From assembly GCA_947481595.1 (NCBI GenBank), contig CANKHC010000005.1:1-40336 (forward strand): a DNA stretch of 40,336 bases, read 5' to 3'. Origin of the DNA: Fidelibacterota bacterium (lineage in GTDB: Bacteria; Pseudomonadota; Alphaproteobacteria; Rhodospirillales; Rhodospirillaceae). The translations under genes were made by a program, and so were the position numbers. How positions within the stretch are numbered: position 1 is the stretch's first letter; each line of letters begins with the position of its first letter. The notes under the pieces are model-generated. The model saw only the letters and a program-made list of their open reading frames with translations, made no database searches and was not told where the DNA came from. Of this stretch, positions 20,142 to 29,816 are shown one piece after another.

Positions 20142-20816
20142 ATGATCAAGGTATTCATCGGCTTTGACTCGCACGAGACCGTCGCCTTCCATGTGCTGGC
20201 GCACTCGATCCATACGCGTGCCAGCCAGCCTGTCGCGATCATGCCCCTGATGCTGACCCAGCTCACGTCCATCTTCCACCGCGAGCGCAATGCGCTGCAG
20301 TCGACGGAGTTCTCGTTCTCGCGCTTTCTGGTGCCGCACCTCTCCAACTTTGAGGGTTGGAGCCTGTTCTGCGACTGCGACATGCTGATGCTCGACGACA
20401 TCGCCAAGCTGTGGGCGTTGCGCAACGACCGCTACGCCGTGCAGGTGGTCAAGCACAACCACGTGCCGCCGGAAGACATCAAGTTCCTGAACCAACCGCA
20501 AAGCAAGTATCAGAAGAAGAACTGGTCGAGCGTGATGCTGTTCAACAACGCCAAGTGCAAGGCGCTGACGGTGGACTATGCCAACAACGCCACTGGCCTG
20601 GAACTGCATCAGTTCAAGTGGCTGGGCGACGATTCCCTGATCGGCGAGATTCCGCACCGCTGGAACCACCTGGTTGACTACGACCCCGCGCTGCCGCCTT
20701 CGGAGCTTTCCTTGATCCACTACACCGAAGGCGGGCCGTATTTCGAGGAATACAAAAACTGCGGCTATGCTCAGCTGTGGTTGGACGAACGCGCGCGTAT
20801 GCTGGCAGCCGGTTAG
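20142..20816 (+). CDS. GT8-like (GT-A fold) glycosyltransferase
   Basis: MIKVFIGFDSHETVAFHVLAHSI, FCDCDMLMLDD (DxD-type), SSVMLFNNAKC, WNHLVDYDP, LIHYTEGGPYFEEYKNC. Confidence 0.75.
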   Translation: MIKVFIGFDSHETVAFHVLAHSIHTRASQPVAIMPLMLTQLTSIFHRERNALQSTEFSFSRFLVPHLSNFEGWSLFCDCDMLMLDDIAKLWALRNDRYAVQVVKHNHVPPEDIKFLNQPQSKYQKKNWSSVMLFNNAKCKALTVDYANNATGLELHQFKWLGDDSLIGEIPHRWNHLVDYDPALPPSELSLIHYTEGGPYFEEYKNCGYAQLWLDERARMLAAG

Positions 20817-23014
20817 GCCTGGAAATCCGCAAGCCGCCGCGCGGTTTCGGCCAAAGCGGTGACCCATTCCCCGAGCTTGTTTTGGCGGATGACCCGCACG
20901 TTGGGATACCAAGGCGTGCGCTCGCCCTTCAGCCCCCAATACCATAGATTGCCCGCCGAGGCCGGCACCAGGACCCATGTCGGCACGCCCACGGCGGCGG
21001 CGAAATGAACCGTGGTGCTGCTGACTCCGATCACGAGGTCGCAGGCGGCGGCCAGGGCAGTGACGCCCTCGATGTCCTCGCGCAAGTCGAGGCCCTCAAT
21101 GTGGGTGATCTTCACGCCGAGCTCGGCTTCGACATCCGCGCGTTCGGCGGCGGTGTCGCCGTACTGTAAATCGACGAAGCGAATGCCCGCCTGCTTAAGG
21201 ATCGGGGCCCAGTGTTTGAGGGCCAGCGTCTTGTGGCGGCCGATTTTCGGATTGGTGCTGGCCCAGGAGATCCCGACGATGGGACCTTTACCTCCCAGAC
21301 TTTCCAGCTGGGCGCGCAAGGCCGCGCGCCGCGCCGGGTCTGAGACCAGATAGGACGCGCGCGCCGGGAACGCCTCGGCACTGGCGCGCAGCCAGCGCCC
21401 CAAGCCCGCCAACGGTACCTGCCAGCGCATATCGGGTGCTGAGATGGCGGGGTGGTCGCGCGGCACAGCGGTGAGGCCGGGGAATGAGCGCTGGAACAGC
21501 GCAAACAGGCGCGGATCGGTCTCGAAAACCACCTTGTGACCCTGCGCCAAGAGCTCCGGAATCATGCCGGCGTAGAGCACTTTGTCGCCTAGCCCCTGCT
21601 CGCCCCAGAGCACAACGCCGCCGGGGCCGCGCTCGCCTTGCCACGGCGGCATTGGAATATCGCGCGCGGTCGTTGCCGCGCCCTCGCATTTCCAGCGCCA
21701 GTCATAAGCTTCCCAGCCACGGGCGTAATCGCCCTGCATCAGCAGTGCGAGGCCGGCGTTGCGGTGCGCTTCGGCCAGATTCGGTTTCAGTTCGCGTGCG
21801 CGCTCAAAGCTCGCGAGCGCCTCGTCGTGGTGTTCGGTGGTCTGCAGGAGGATGCCGCGCACGTTCCACAGCTCCGCCACTGTCGGATCGGCGGCGATGC
21901 CGGCTTCGTAGCTCGCCCGGGCGCGGGCGTAGTCGCCCAGCTGCTTGAGGACGCTGCCGTGGTTAATGCGGGCTTTGTAAAAGGCCGGGCGCAGGTCCAG
22001 CGCCGCTTCGTAAGCCGCGACTGCTTCCGTGAAGCGGTCCTGCGCTTTGAGAGCGTTGCCGAGATGGAAGTGGGTTTCCGGCATGGCGGGTGCGGCTGCA
22101 AGCGCGGTACGCAGGTGCGCTTCGGCTTCGGTGGGGCGGTCCAATGAGAGGAGCGTATTGGCGAGGTTGTTGAGCAGCACCACATCGCCGCCGCGAAGGC
22201 TCAAAGCCTCGTCCATGAGCGCAACAGCACGCGGCAGGTCACCGCGGCGCTTGTGATGCATGCCCAATTCGCTGAGGGCTAAATTTAGCATCCCCCTCGC
22301 GCTTGTATCCTTGGCATCGCTCGCAAGACGTAAACGTGCCCGTTTCACAACGTTCTCCAGCGCCTGCGCGTCACCGGCGAGCGCGCCCAAATGGATGTGG
22401 GCCTCGAGGAGCTCGGGATCGAGCGCGGCGGCCTGGCGCAGATGGGTTTCGGCTTCGCCGGTGCGCGCGCTGTCCTTGAGGATCAGCCCGAGGTTGTAGT
22501 GGGCGCGGACGTGGCTGGGATTGAGGGTGATGGTGCGGCGGTAGGCCTCTTCGGCCTCACCCATGCGCCCAAGATCCTGGAGCGTGTTGCCCAGGTTGTT
22601 GTAAGCCGAGGCATTCTGCGGCTGCAGCGCTAGGGCGGCGCGGTAGCGCGCCTCGGCTTCCGGCAGTCGCTGCAATGCCCGCAGGGTGTTGCCAAGTGCA
22701 AACAGGGTGTTGAAGGTAGGGTCACGCGCCGCCGACTGCTCGAGGGCTTGGAGCGCTTCCGCATTGCGGCCCGCCGCCTGAAGGGCAACGCCGAGGTTCG
22801 AAAGATAGACCGGCTGCGGACCGGCTATCTCAACCGCGCGGCCGATCATCTCGGCAGCTTCTTGAGACTTTCCCTGCTGCTGTGCCAGCACACCGAGAAG
22901 GTGCCAGGCGTCGGCATTTCTGGGCTCGCCCTTGAGCATTGCACGGTAGCCGCGCTCGGCATCGGCCAGCCGCCCGGCGGCGTGGGCGGCATAAGCTTCG
23001 GCGAGGGAACTCAC
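20813..23014 (-). CDS. TPR-glycosyltransferase (long TPR array)
   Basis: Many TPR units, then GEQGLGDKVLYAGM, ISWASTNP, VDLQYGDT, SSTTVHFAAAVGVPTWVLVP, TPWYPN. GTG start overlaps the upstream stop by 4 bp. Confidence 0.87.
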   Translation of the reverse strand: MSSLAEAYAAHAAGRLADAERGYRAMLKGEPRNADAWHLLGVLAQQQGKSQEAAEMIGRAVEIAGPQPVYLSNLGVALQAAGRNAEALQALEQSAARDPTFNTLFALGNTLRALQRLPEAEARYRAALALQPQNASAYNNLGNTLQDLGRMGEAEEAYRRTITLNPSHVRAHYNLGLILKDSARTGEAETHLRQAAALDPELLEAHIHLGALAGDAQALENVVKRARLRLASDAKDTSARGMLNLALSELGMHHKRRGDLPRAVALMDEALSLRGGDVVLLNNLANTLLSLDRPTEAEAHLRTALAAAPAMPETHFHLGNALKAQDRFTEAVAAYEAALDLRPAFYKARINHGSVLKQLGDYARARASYEAGIAADPTVAELWNVRGILLQTTEHHDEALASFERARELKPNLAEAHRNAGLALLMQGDYARGWEAYDWRWKCEGAATTARDIPMPPWQGERGPGGVVLWGEQGLGDKVLYAGMIPELLAQGHKVVFETDPRLFALFQRSFPGLTAVPRDHPAISAPDMRWQVPLAGLGRWLRASAEAFPARASYLVSDPARRAALRAQLESLGGKGPIVGISWASTNPKIGRHKTLALKHWAPILKQAGIRFVDLQYGDTAAERADVEAELGVKITHIEGLDLREDIEGVTALAAACDLVIGVSSTTVHFAAAVGVPTWVLVPASAGNLWYWGLKGERTPWYPNVRVIRQNKLGEWVTALAETARRLADFQA

Positions 23015-24747
23015 CTTACCCCGCCCGCGACCCGGGCCCGCAAATCAGCGGCGATCGTCTCTATCAACTTGGCCGGCGTCGGTTCGGTGCGGCGATAGAT
23101 CCGCATCGCCGGATACCAGGGGCTGGTGTCACTGTCGGCAAACCAATGCCAAAGGCCGGTCGCATTGTGCGCCGGCACGATGTTCCACACCGGGATGTTC
23201 AACGCCCCGGCCAGGTGCACGGTGGTGTTGCTGACGGAGATCACCAGATCCATGGCGGCGACTTGCGCCGCGACGCCGTCCATGTCGCCGGCGAAGTCGA
23301 CCTCGGGATCGGTGAACAACGACACGCCGGAGTTCTTCTGCATTTCGGCGATCTCAGCTGGGTCGGCGCCATACTGGAGAGTGACGAAGACGACACCCGG
23401 GACGTTGAGCAAGGGGACGAAGTCCGCCAAGGCCAGCGTCTTATCCTTACCAAGCGCGGAGCGATGACTGGCCCAGGAAAGTCCGATCACGTATGTCCCG
23501 GCGGCTGCATATCTTTGGCGCAGCGCCGCAGCTCGTACCGGGTCGGCTTTGAGGTAGCCACGGTGCGGCGTGAACTTTTCCGGCGCAGCGCGCAGCAAAC
23601 CGCCGAGATCACCGCCGGCGATCTGTACCTCAGCGTCGACGGCGACAGGACAGGCACGCGCTGGGTTTGTGCGCGGGATAATCGTGAGGTCGGGAAACGA
23701 TCGGCGAAAGAGAGTTTCCAGGCGCGGTGAACATTCGACGGTGATCCGCGCTGCAATGCGCGCAAGGTCACTGAGCATGCCCGCCTGTAGGATTTCTTCG
23801 CCGAGGCCAAGTTCTGTCCAGACCAAAATAGCCTTGTTTTGCAACGATTCGCCGTGCCACACGGGCTGCGGAAACCGGCCGTGCGGGTCGTGCTTCAAGC
23901 CCTCGACCTCGAAGCGCCGGCGGTAGGCCTGCCAGGCTTCGGGCAAACGGCGCGCCAGGAACAAGGCCGTGGTCTTGTGGCCAAGGGCGCGGAGGTATCG
24001 CGGATTGGCCGCGAGGGCCTCGTCGAAGAGGCGAGTGGCTTCATCCAAGCGTCGCGCGAAGACCGCGAGCACGCCGAGATTGTCGAGCGCCTCGGCGTAG
24101 CCTGGGCGCAAATCGAGCGCGGTGCGGAGGGCTGCGGTGGCTGCCTCGGGATCTCTGGCTTTCAAGACCGCGCCCAGCCCGTTGTGGGCTTCGGGCAATG
24201 CGGGGTTCAAAGCTATCGCCTCGCGAAACGCCAGCGCAGCGCCGGCGGAATCGCCCACGCGACCGCGCACGAGACCGAGATTGCATCGGTATGCTGCTTG
24301 CCGGGGTGCTAGGCTCACGGCTTGGGTCAAAGCGCTTTGCGCCTCTGCCAGTTTGCCTTGGGCCAGCAGCACAAGACCTAAGTCATTGTGGACCTCTGGC
24401 GACCGCGGCAGATGGGTCAACGCCAGGCGCAGGCAATCCTCGGCGCGCTGCGCGTGGCCATACGCTTGCAGCAGCGCCGCCCAGCCCAGCCAGGCTTCGG
24501 TGTACGTCGGTTCGTCTTGGACAGCGGTGCGGAGTTCGTTTTGGGCGTCGTCGCTGCGTCCCTGCTCCTGGAAGATGCGCGCGAGCAGCACGCGTGCCGC
24601 ACCCCGCCGTGAAGGCTGAGCCAGCGCGGCCCGAACAAGGGTTTCAGCCGCGCCGAATTGCTGCGATGCCACGAGTGCCGCGGCGCGGTCGAGGTCGGTG
24701 GCCGCTTCTTGTCCTCCCCCCACCTCCTGTCCTCCCCCACTGTCCAT
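23011..24747 (-). CDS. TPR-glycosyltransferase
   Basis: ATG 24747 (MDSGGGQEVGGGQEAATD) overlaps the gspJ stop. TPRs, then TELGLGEEILQAGM, LSWASHRS, VTLQYGAD, SNTTVHLAGALNIPVWN, SPWYPA. Confidence 0.86.
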   Translation of the reverse strand: MDSGGGQEVGGGQEAATDLDRAAALVASQQFGAAETLVRAALAQPSRRGAARVLLARIFQEQGRSDDAQNELRTAVQDEPTYTEAWLGWAALLQAYGHAQRAEDCLRLALTHLPRSPEVHNDLGLVLLAQGKLAEAQSALTQAVSLAPRQAAYRCNLGLVRGRVGDSAGAALAFREAIALNPALPEAHNGLGAVLKARDPEAATAALRTALDLRPGYAEALDNLGVLAVFARRLDEATRLFDEALAANPRYLRALGHKTTALFLARRLPEAWQAYRRRFEVEGLKHDPHGRFPQPVWHGESLQNKAILVWTELGLGEEILQAGMLSDLARIAARITVECSPRLETLFRRSFPDLTIIPRTNPARACPVAVDAEVQIAGGDLGGLLRAAPEKFTPHRGYLKADPVRAAALRQRYAAAGTYVIGLSWASHRSALGKDKTLALADFVPLLNVPGVVFVTLQYGADPAEIAEMQKNSGVSLFTDPEVDFAGDMDGVAAQVAAMDLVISVSNTTVHLAGALNIPVWNIVPAHNATGLWHWFADSDTSPWYPAMRIYRRTEPTPAKLIETIAADLRARVAGGVR

Positions 24748-25358
24748 CACTTCGGGGACATGTTCGCGAAGGGCGAGTCTTCCAGGCGGGTGACGCGGTC
24801 GTGAGGGCCCGAGACGGCGGCGATGAGCGGCGAGGTGGCGGTGCCGATATCGATCCAGATCAGCCACGGGGTCTGCGAGGTGCTTGCTTGGGGCGGCCAC
24901 GAGGTCTGCCAGGCGCCGTTGATGTCACGGTATTTGAAGGACGACTCGTTGCCGGGCCAGCGTCCGATTTCGGTTTTGGCACGCCCCGGCTCTTCATATG
25001 TCAGCACGGTTTGATTGGCGCTGCTGTCGTAGTCCAGCGTCATCGTGAACGGCGTCGGCGCGCCGGCCGGAGACAGCAGCGGCCGCAGGGTCTGGCCGGT
25101 CATCGTCCGCGGCTGGCCCCGGAACTGATTGGGGTTGTCCTTGTAGTCCGGCAGAATCCCGCGCAATGGATCGACAGGAACGTTCTGGCTGATGACGACC
25201 GTCTGCAAGTCGGCGATGGTGTTGTTCACCGACAGCCGCGTGCCCAGCACCATGCTGAACCCTTGCATCAAGACCGCCGCCATGAGGCTTGAGATCACCA
25301 TCACAACGATCATCTCAAACAGGGTGAAGCCTCGCGACGACGTGTTCAAGGTGCTCAT
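24747..25358 (-). CDS. gspJ: T2SS minor pseudopilin GspJ
   Basis: Prepilin motif RGFTLFEMIVVMVISSLMAAVL; position after gspG-H-I. ATG 25358 overlaps the gspI stop (ATGA). Confidence 0.83.
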   Translation of the reverse strand: MSTLNTSSRGFTLFEMIVVMVISSLMAAVLMQGFSMVLGTRLSVNNTIADLQTVVISQNVPVDPLRGILPDYKDNPNQFRGQPRTMTGQTLRPLLSPAGAPTPFTMTLDYDSSANQTVLTYEEPGRAKTEIGRWPGNESSFKYRDINGAWQTSWPPQASTSQTPWLIWIDIGTATSPLIAAVSGPHDRVTRLEDSPFANMSPK

Positions 25359-25852
25359 GGCTTGGTCATCCCCGGCAGGATGTTGGCGTTGATGCGCCGA
25401 TAGCCCACTTTGCGCATGTCGAAGGCAAACCACTCGCCGGCACGATCGTTGCGAACGACCGAAACCTTGACGTTGTAGAATCCGATCCCGAAAGCCGCGA
25501 GGCCGGTGCCCGGACGGATCGCCGTATTGGGTGGAATAAGCGCCTGGCTTTCCCAACGGATGTTGAGGTTGCCGATCTGCTCGCCTCCGTTGGGCTCCTC
25601 CAACGGATTGAGCGGCTCGAGCAGCTCGATAATGGACTGCTGGGCGAGATTGCGGGCATTGGAGTCGCCGGCGCGGTTGAGACCGACGACCATCTGCGAG
25701 ATGAACGTAATGATCGGTATGAGCGCTATGCCGACGACGGCGACGGCAACGATGGCTTCCAGCAGCGTGAAGCCGCGGCTGGCATACCGGGCTAAACTGG
25801 TCAGGCGCGCGCGCGCGAGGCGCGCCTTCACTCTGCGAGCTTCACGGCGCAT
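25355..25852 (-). CDS. gspI: T2SS minor pseudopilin GspI
   Basis: Prepilin motif RGFTLLEAIVAVAVVGIAL; cluster position. Start 25852 (MRREARR) assigned tentatively. Confidence 0.8.
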   Translation of the reverse strand: MRREARRVKARLARARLTSLARYASRGFTLLEAIVAVAVVGIALIPIITFISQMVVGLNRAGDSNARNLAQQSIIELLEPLNPLEEPNGGEQIGNLNIRWESQALIPPNTAIRPGTGLAAFGIGFYNVKVSVVRNDRAGEWFAFDMRKVGYRRINANILPGMTKP

Positions 25853-26382
25853 GTCGGCGCTTTCAGGTCGTAAGCGTAGTGGGCTTGCCCGACCGCGACC
25901 TCGATCTTGCCGCCCGAGCAATAGCCGGAAGCCTGATAGACGATGGGCTCGACCACGGTCAGGATCCAGTCCTCGGGCAACACGAGTTTGGCCTCGACGG
26001 CATCGACCGGCACCAGCGTCTTGAGCTGGCCGGGTTGGAGAAACAGGATATCTTTGAAGGGCTCGTCATCCTCGCCGGGGAGAATGGGCTTGGCATCGAG
26101 CTCGCGGGGATAACTGCCGGCGAGGATTGTCGGCCGCCCCTGCTTGAAGGCGGTATAGGCCAGACCATTGAGTTCGTTTTCGAAGCTGTCGCGGCTGAGG
26201 GTAAAGGCCAGCCTGTCCTGAACGATGGCAAACTGCGGCAGCGCCACCGCCGCCAGCATCCCAACAAGCGCAAGGACGACAAGGACTTCGAGCAGCGTAA
26301 AGCCGCGGGTACAGCCCACCTTAGGGCTTGGCCTGCTGCTGCGCTCTGGGCAGGATTCCAACATCGGCGTTATTACCTTCAC
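25828..26382 (-). CDS. gspH: T2SS minor pseudopilin GspH
   Basis: Prepilin motif RGFTLLEVLVVLALVGMLAAVALP; cluster position between gspG and gspI. Confidence 0.83.
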   Translation of the reverse strand: MKVITPMLESCPERSSRPSPKVGCTRGFTLLEVLVVLALVGMLAAVALPQFAIVQDRLAFTLSRDSFENELNGLAYTAFKQGRPTILAGSYPRELDAKPILPGEDDEPFKDILFLQPGQLKTLVPVDAVEAKLVLPEDWILTVVEPIVYQASGYCSGGKIEVAVGQAHYAYDLKAPTCAVKLAE

Positions 26383-26836
26383 CGCCAGGCTCTCCGTCGG
26401 CGCCTAGACTATAGAGCGCGATGGCCGAGTCGCTTTCCTGGACGTAGACGTAAGCATTGCCCCACGGGTCCAACGGAACTTCTTCGGCGAGATAAGGGCC
26501 GTGCCAGCGCCGCGCCAGACGCTCGTCGCGCGGCGGCTTGTTGAGCAGATCGAGACCTTCTTCCTTGGTGGGGAAGCGGCCGACGTCGAGGCGCATGGTT
26601 TCGAGCGAAGTCTTGAGCATGCGGGCTTGAGTATTGGCGGCGGAGACCTTCGACGTATCGACGCGTGCGAGCAGCTGCGGTCCGACCAATCCGGCCAAGA
26701 GGCCCATGATGACCAGCACGACGAGCATTTCGAGCAGCGTGAACCCGGCATGGCAAGCGCGCCTTGCTTGGCCTGCGTACTTGGCACGCGTCGCGGCGGG
26801 TTCCCGTTGGGAGATGATGAACACAGGAGCGCACAT
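26321..26836 (-). CDS. gspG: T2SS major pseudopilin GspG
   Basis: GFTLLEMLVVLVIMGLLAGLVGPQLL plus GspG signatures RFPTKEEGLDLL, WHGPYL and PLDPWGNAYVYV. Confidence 0.92.
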   Translation of the reverse strand: MCAPVFIISQREPAATRAKYAGQARRACHAGFTLLEMLVVLVIMGLLAGLVGPQLLARVDTSKVSAANTQARMLKTSLETMRLDVGRFPTKEEGLDLLNKPPRDERLARRWHGPYLAEEVPLDPWGNAYVYVQESDSAIALYSLGADGEPGGEGNNADVGILPRAQQQAKP

Positions 26837-26852
26837 CGGGGTCTTCCTTAGG

Positions 26853-28064
26853 TTACAGAGCGACTTGGTTGATGCTGGTGATGGCTAACATAATCGCGGC
26901 GACAATGCCACCGACCACGATCCCGATGAACAGGATCGCCGCCGGCTCGAGCAGGATCAGGAACTGTTTCATGCGCTGGCGGCCAGTGTCGTCGTACAGC
27001 TTGGCAAGCGATCGCAGCATTTCATCGAGTTGTCCGGACTCCTCGCCGACCTGCACCAGACTGACGGCGGTATCGTTGAAAGCGCGCTGTTCGGCCATGG
27101 CCGCCGACAACGACTTGCCGGCCCGCACCATCTTGGTGACCTGATCGAGGCGTACGCGCAGGCTGGGCAGGGACACGGAATCACGGGCAAGATCGAGAGC
27201 TCTAATCAGGTCAACGCCATTGGAGAACATCGTGCCTAGCATGAAAGCCCAACGCGCCAGGTCGGATTCCATCAGCCACGGACCGAGGAGCGGCAGGCGC
27301 GCGGCCCGCTCGCGCAATTTCGCCATGGTCTCCTTGTTGCGCAGCGCCGACACAATCAGCGCGACAATGCCCACGACCGACAGGAAAACGATGAGCCGAT
27401 GCGCATTGAGAAAGATGCCGGTGTTGAGCACGACCGCGGAGATCCACGGCAACGGCGCTTTCGACTGCGCCAACATCGACTGGAAGCGTGGCACGACGAC
27501 GATGAAAATGAACAACACCGCCGTGATGCCCGCTCCGAGCAGCACGGCAGGATACGTCAGAGCGTTGCGGATATCCTGACGGACCTGCTGCTCGTAGGAC
27601 ATCTGCGTGGTGGCATCCGTCAGGGCCTCGCCAAGCCGGCCGATGGCCTCGCCGGCGGCGGCGAGCTGACCGACATAGCCCGGCAGCATCGGCAGTGAAA
27701 TCGGCAATGAGGTGGTGAAAGCCTGGCCCGCGCGCAGGCGCCGCTCGAGGTCGGCGAACCCTTTGGAGATGTCGGGATGCAGCTGCTGCTGTTTGAGGGT
27801 TTCGATGGCGCGCACCATCGGTACACCCGAGGTCAAAAGCAGGGAGAGCTGCTTGAGAGCCAGGACGATTTCCTGGGTACTCGGCTTGCGCTGGAAAAGG
27901 ACTCTCGAGCCCTGTTGGGCGGCCTTGGCCGGTAGGACGGAGAGCGGCGCTAGACCTTGAGCTTCAATGGCTCGAAGCGCGTGGCGCTCGCTGCCTGCGA
28001 CAATATTGCCTTTGACGACATGGCCGCCGTTATCAAGAGCCTGATAGTCGAAGCTGCTGGCCAT
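26853..28064 (-). CDS. gspF: T2SS inner-membrane platform protein GspF
   Basis: FDYQALDNGGHVVKG N-terminus; LKQLSLLLTSGVPMVRAIETL; duplicated GspF domain with VGEESGQLDEML and C-terminal EPAAILFIGIVVGGIVAAIMLAI. Confidence 0.93.
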   Translation of the reverse strand: MASSFDYQALDNGGHVVKGNIVAGSERHALRAIEAQGLAPLSVLPAKAAQQGSRVLFQRKPSTQEIVLALKQLSLLLTSGVPMVRAIETLKQQQLHPDISKGFADLERRLRAGQAFTTSLPISLPMLPGYVGQLAAAGEAIGRLGEALTDATTQMSYEQQVRQDIRNALTYPAVLLGAGITAVLFIFIVVVPRFQSMLAQSKAPLPWISAVVLNTGIFLNAHRLIVFLSVVGIVALIVSALRNKETMAKLRERAARLPLLGPWLMESDLARWAFMLGTMFSNGVDLIRALDLARDSVSLPSLRVRLDQVTKMVRAGKSLSAAMAEQRAFNDTAVSLVQVGEESGQLDEMLRSLAKLYDDTGRQRMKQFLILLEPAAILFIGIVVGGIVAAIMLAITSINQVAL

Positions 28065-28232
28065 CGCGGCGTTGGTTCATGCCTAGGGGGAAATGATGAT
28101 GCGGCGTTGATAATACCAGAAAGGCCGGCTCCCCACTTACGAATGTGTCATTCGCAAGCGGATCACGAGCCAATATCTCAAATTTTACAGGATGTTAGAG
28201 CGCATAAGAGGGCGATGGAGCGGGCAAAGAAA

Positions 28233-28260
28233 AAGGGGGGCTGGAAAACCAGCCCCCCTT
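28233..28260 (-). terminator. Strong rho-independent terminator of the 28285..29724 gene
   Basis: Perfect 12-bp stem AAGGGGGGCTGG-AAAA-CCAGCCCCCCTT. On the minus strand it is followed by TTTTTCTTTG. Confidence 0.9.
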
Positions 28261-28284
28261 CTCTATCGAAGTTAGACGCGAAGC

Positions 28285-29724
28285 TTACGGATCAGTCGTG
28301 AGCGAGCCGTTGCGGAAGCCCGACAGGTCGGTGAAGAGACCCGTGACGCTATTCCACAGCAGGTGCTGGACGTAGCCGTTGAAGCTGCCGGTCACGACGA
28401 CCTTGTAGGCAGCGCCGGTCGCGGCAGCGGTCGAGACCGCGGCTTCGATATCCGACGACATGACCTGCTTGGTCGCGCCAGCCGTCACCGTCGTGGTGAA
28501 GCTGCCGAGAGTCGCGCCAGTGCTGTCGTTCTTGATGGTCAGCGTCGCAACACCGTCAATGCTGCTGGTGTTGGCGATGCGGAGCAGCGAACGATACAGG
28601 GTGCTGCCCTGGCCGGCCGTCGGGAACAGACCATTGAGCTCGACGCTCAGGCCGCCGCGCGTGATCGACGCGAGGTTGCCAGAGAACGGCGAGACCGCGC
28701 GGACGATACCCGCAACGGTGGTCGGAGTGACGGTGGCCGTGCCGGTGCCGCTGGAAGCGGTGATACCAGTGGTGCCATCGAAGGTGACCGTGATGGCCGC
28801 CTTGTTCAAGCTGGCCGCCGGGACTTGGAAGGACACCGTACCGGAGACGAAGGCCGCCGGGGTAGCCGACAGACCCGCCAGCGGGATCGAGACGCTGGTC
28901 AGAGCCGCATCGGTGAGGGCGCTGTGAGCGATCTTCACTTCAACCGTGCCCGTGATCGAGATAACGGTCGAGAAGACGTTCGACAGATCCGTACCAACCG
29001 CACCGGTGGCCGAGAAGCTGATCGTGCCGAGGGTGGCGGTCGCCGACGAGGTGGTGAACTTCGAGAACACCGGAGTGGAGTTGTTATCGACCGTCAGAGC
29101 CGAACCGGTCTGGACCGAGACGTCAGCAGCGCTCTTGCTGGTGATGATCGAGACAGAGGTGACGGTTTCGAAGGTCGTGCCGCCCGTAGCGTTGGTCACC
29201 AAGCCGTCGAGCTTGATCGACTGACCAGCAGCGGCGAGGGCGCCAGCGGTGGTGTAGGTGATGCCGAAGATCGCCATAGCGTCGGCGCGGCTCGGGTTGG
29301 TGCCGCCTTGCGCGGTGCAGCCCGTGATCAGCAGCTTATCCGGCAGAGCCTGGAGCGAGCAGCTGAGGACCGAGCTGACTGCCATCGTGCCGGCCGTGGA
29401 CTGGCTGTACACGACAACCGACGGCGTGCCGGTGAAGGTAGCGTTGGTCACGTTGACTTGGACGTTGAAGCCCGAGGTCAGGTTGGCAGCGAAGTCAACC
29501 AGGATCGCGTTCACGGTCGAGGTCGTGTTGGCGCCGAGGGAGACGCTATTGGCAAGGGTGGTCGTGCCGCTGAACACTTCAGTCGCCAGCGACTTCGCCG
29601 AGATGGTCGAGGTCGTGGTGACAGTCCAGTTGAAGGCCCGGAAGACCGCCGCATTGGCCTGCGACGCGAGGGCCGACGAGGCCATCAACGCACCGCCAAA
29701 GAGGTAGAGCGATTGTTTGTTCAT
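28285..29724 (-). CDS. Putative secreted/surface protein, Thr/Ser/Ala-rich, beta-sandwich-like; candidate T2SS and glycosylation substrate
   Basis: Sec-type signal peptide MNKQSLYLFGGALMASSALASQANA|AV; small-residue-rich alternating beta pattern; two cysteines; several N-x-S/T sites; own terminator; surrounded by T2SS and GT genes. Confidence 0.8.
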   Translation of the reverse strand: MNKQSLYLFGGALMASSALASQANAAVFRAFNWTVTTTSTISAKSLATEVFSGTTTLANSVSLGANTTSTVNAILVDFAANLTSGFNVQVNVTNATFTGTPSVVVYSQSTAGTMAVSSVLSCSLQALPDKLLITGCTAQGGTNPSRADAMAIFGITYTTAGALAAAGQSIKLDGLVTNATGGTTFETVTSVSIITSKSAADVSVQTGSALTVDNNSTPVFSKFTTSSATATLGTISFSATGAVGTDLSNVFSTVISITGTVEVKIAHSALTDAALTSVSIPLAGLSATPAAFVSGTVSFQVPAASLNKAAITVTFDGTTGITASSGTGTATVTPTTVAGIVRAVSPFSGNLASITRGGLSVELNGLFPTAGQGSTLYRSLLRIANTSSIDGVATLTIKNDSTGATLGSFTTTVTAGATKQVMSSDIEAAVSTAAATGAAYKVVVTGSFNGYVQHLLWNSVTGLFTDLSGFRNGSLTTDP

Positions 29725-29748
29725 ATTTGGAGGATCCCCTTAGAGGTT

Positions 29749-29760
29749 ACAGATATCTGT
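29749..29760. promoter_or_regulatory. Perfect 12-bp palindrome ACAGATATCTGT in the presumed 5' UTR
   Basis: Sequence equals its own reverse complement; about 25 bp upstream of the ATG at 29724. Confidence 0.4.
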
Positions 29761-29816
29761 TAACAAAGCCGTGTCTGCGCACAGGCAAGCACAGCTGCGC
29801 CCGTCAGCGCAGGTGC

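Noticed and set aside
28363-29763. 466-aa plus-strand ORF opposite the surface-protein gene
   Set aside because: Arg/Gly/Asp/Ala-rich shadow translation of a biased coding strand; no domain; the minus-strand gene has signal peptide, terminator and natural composition.
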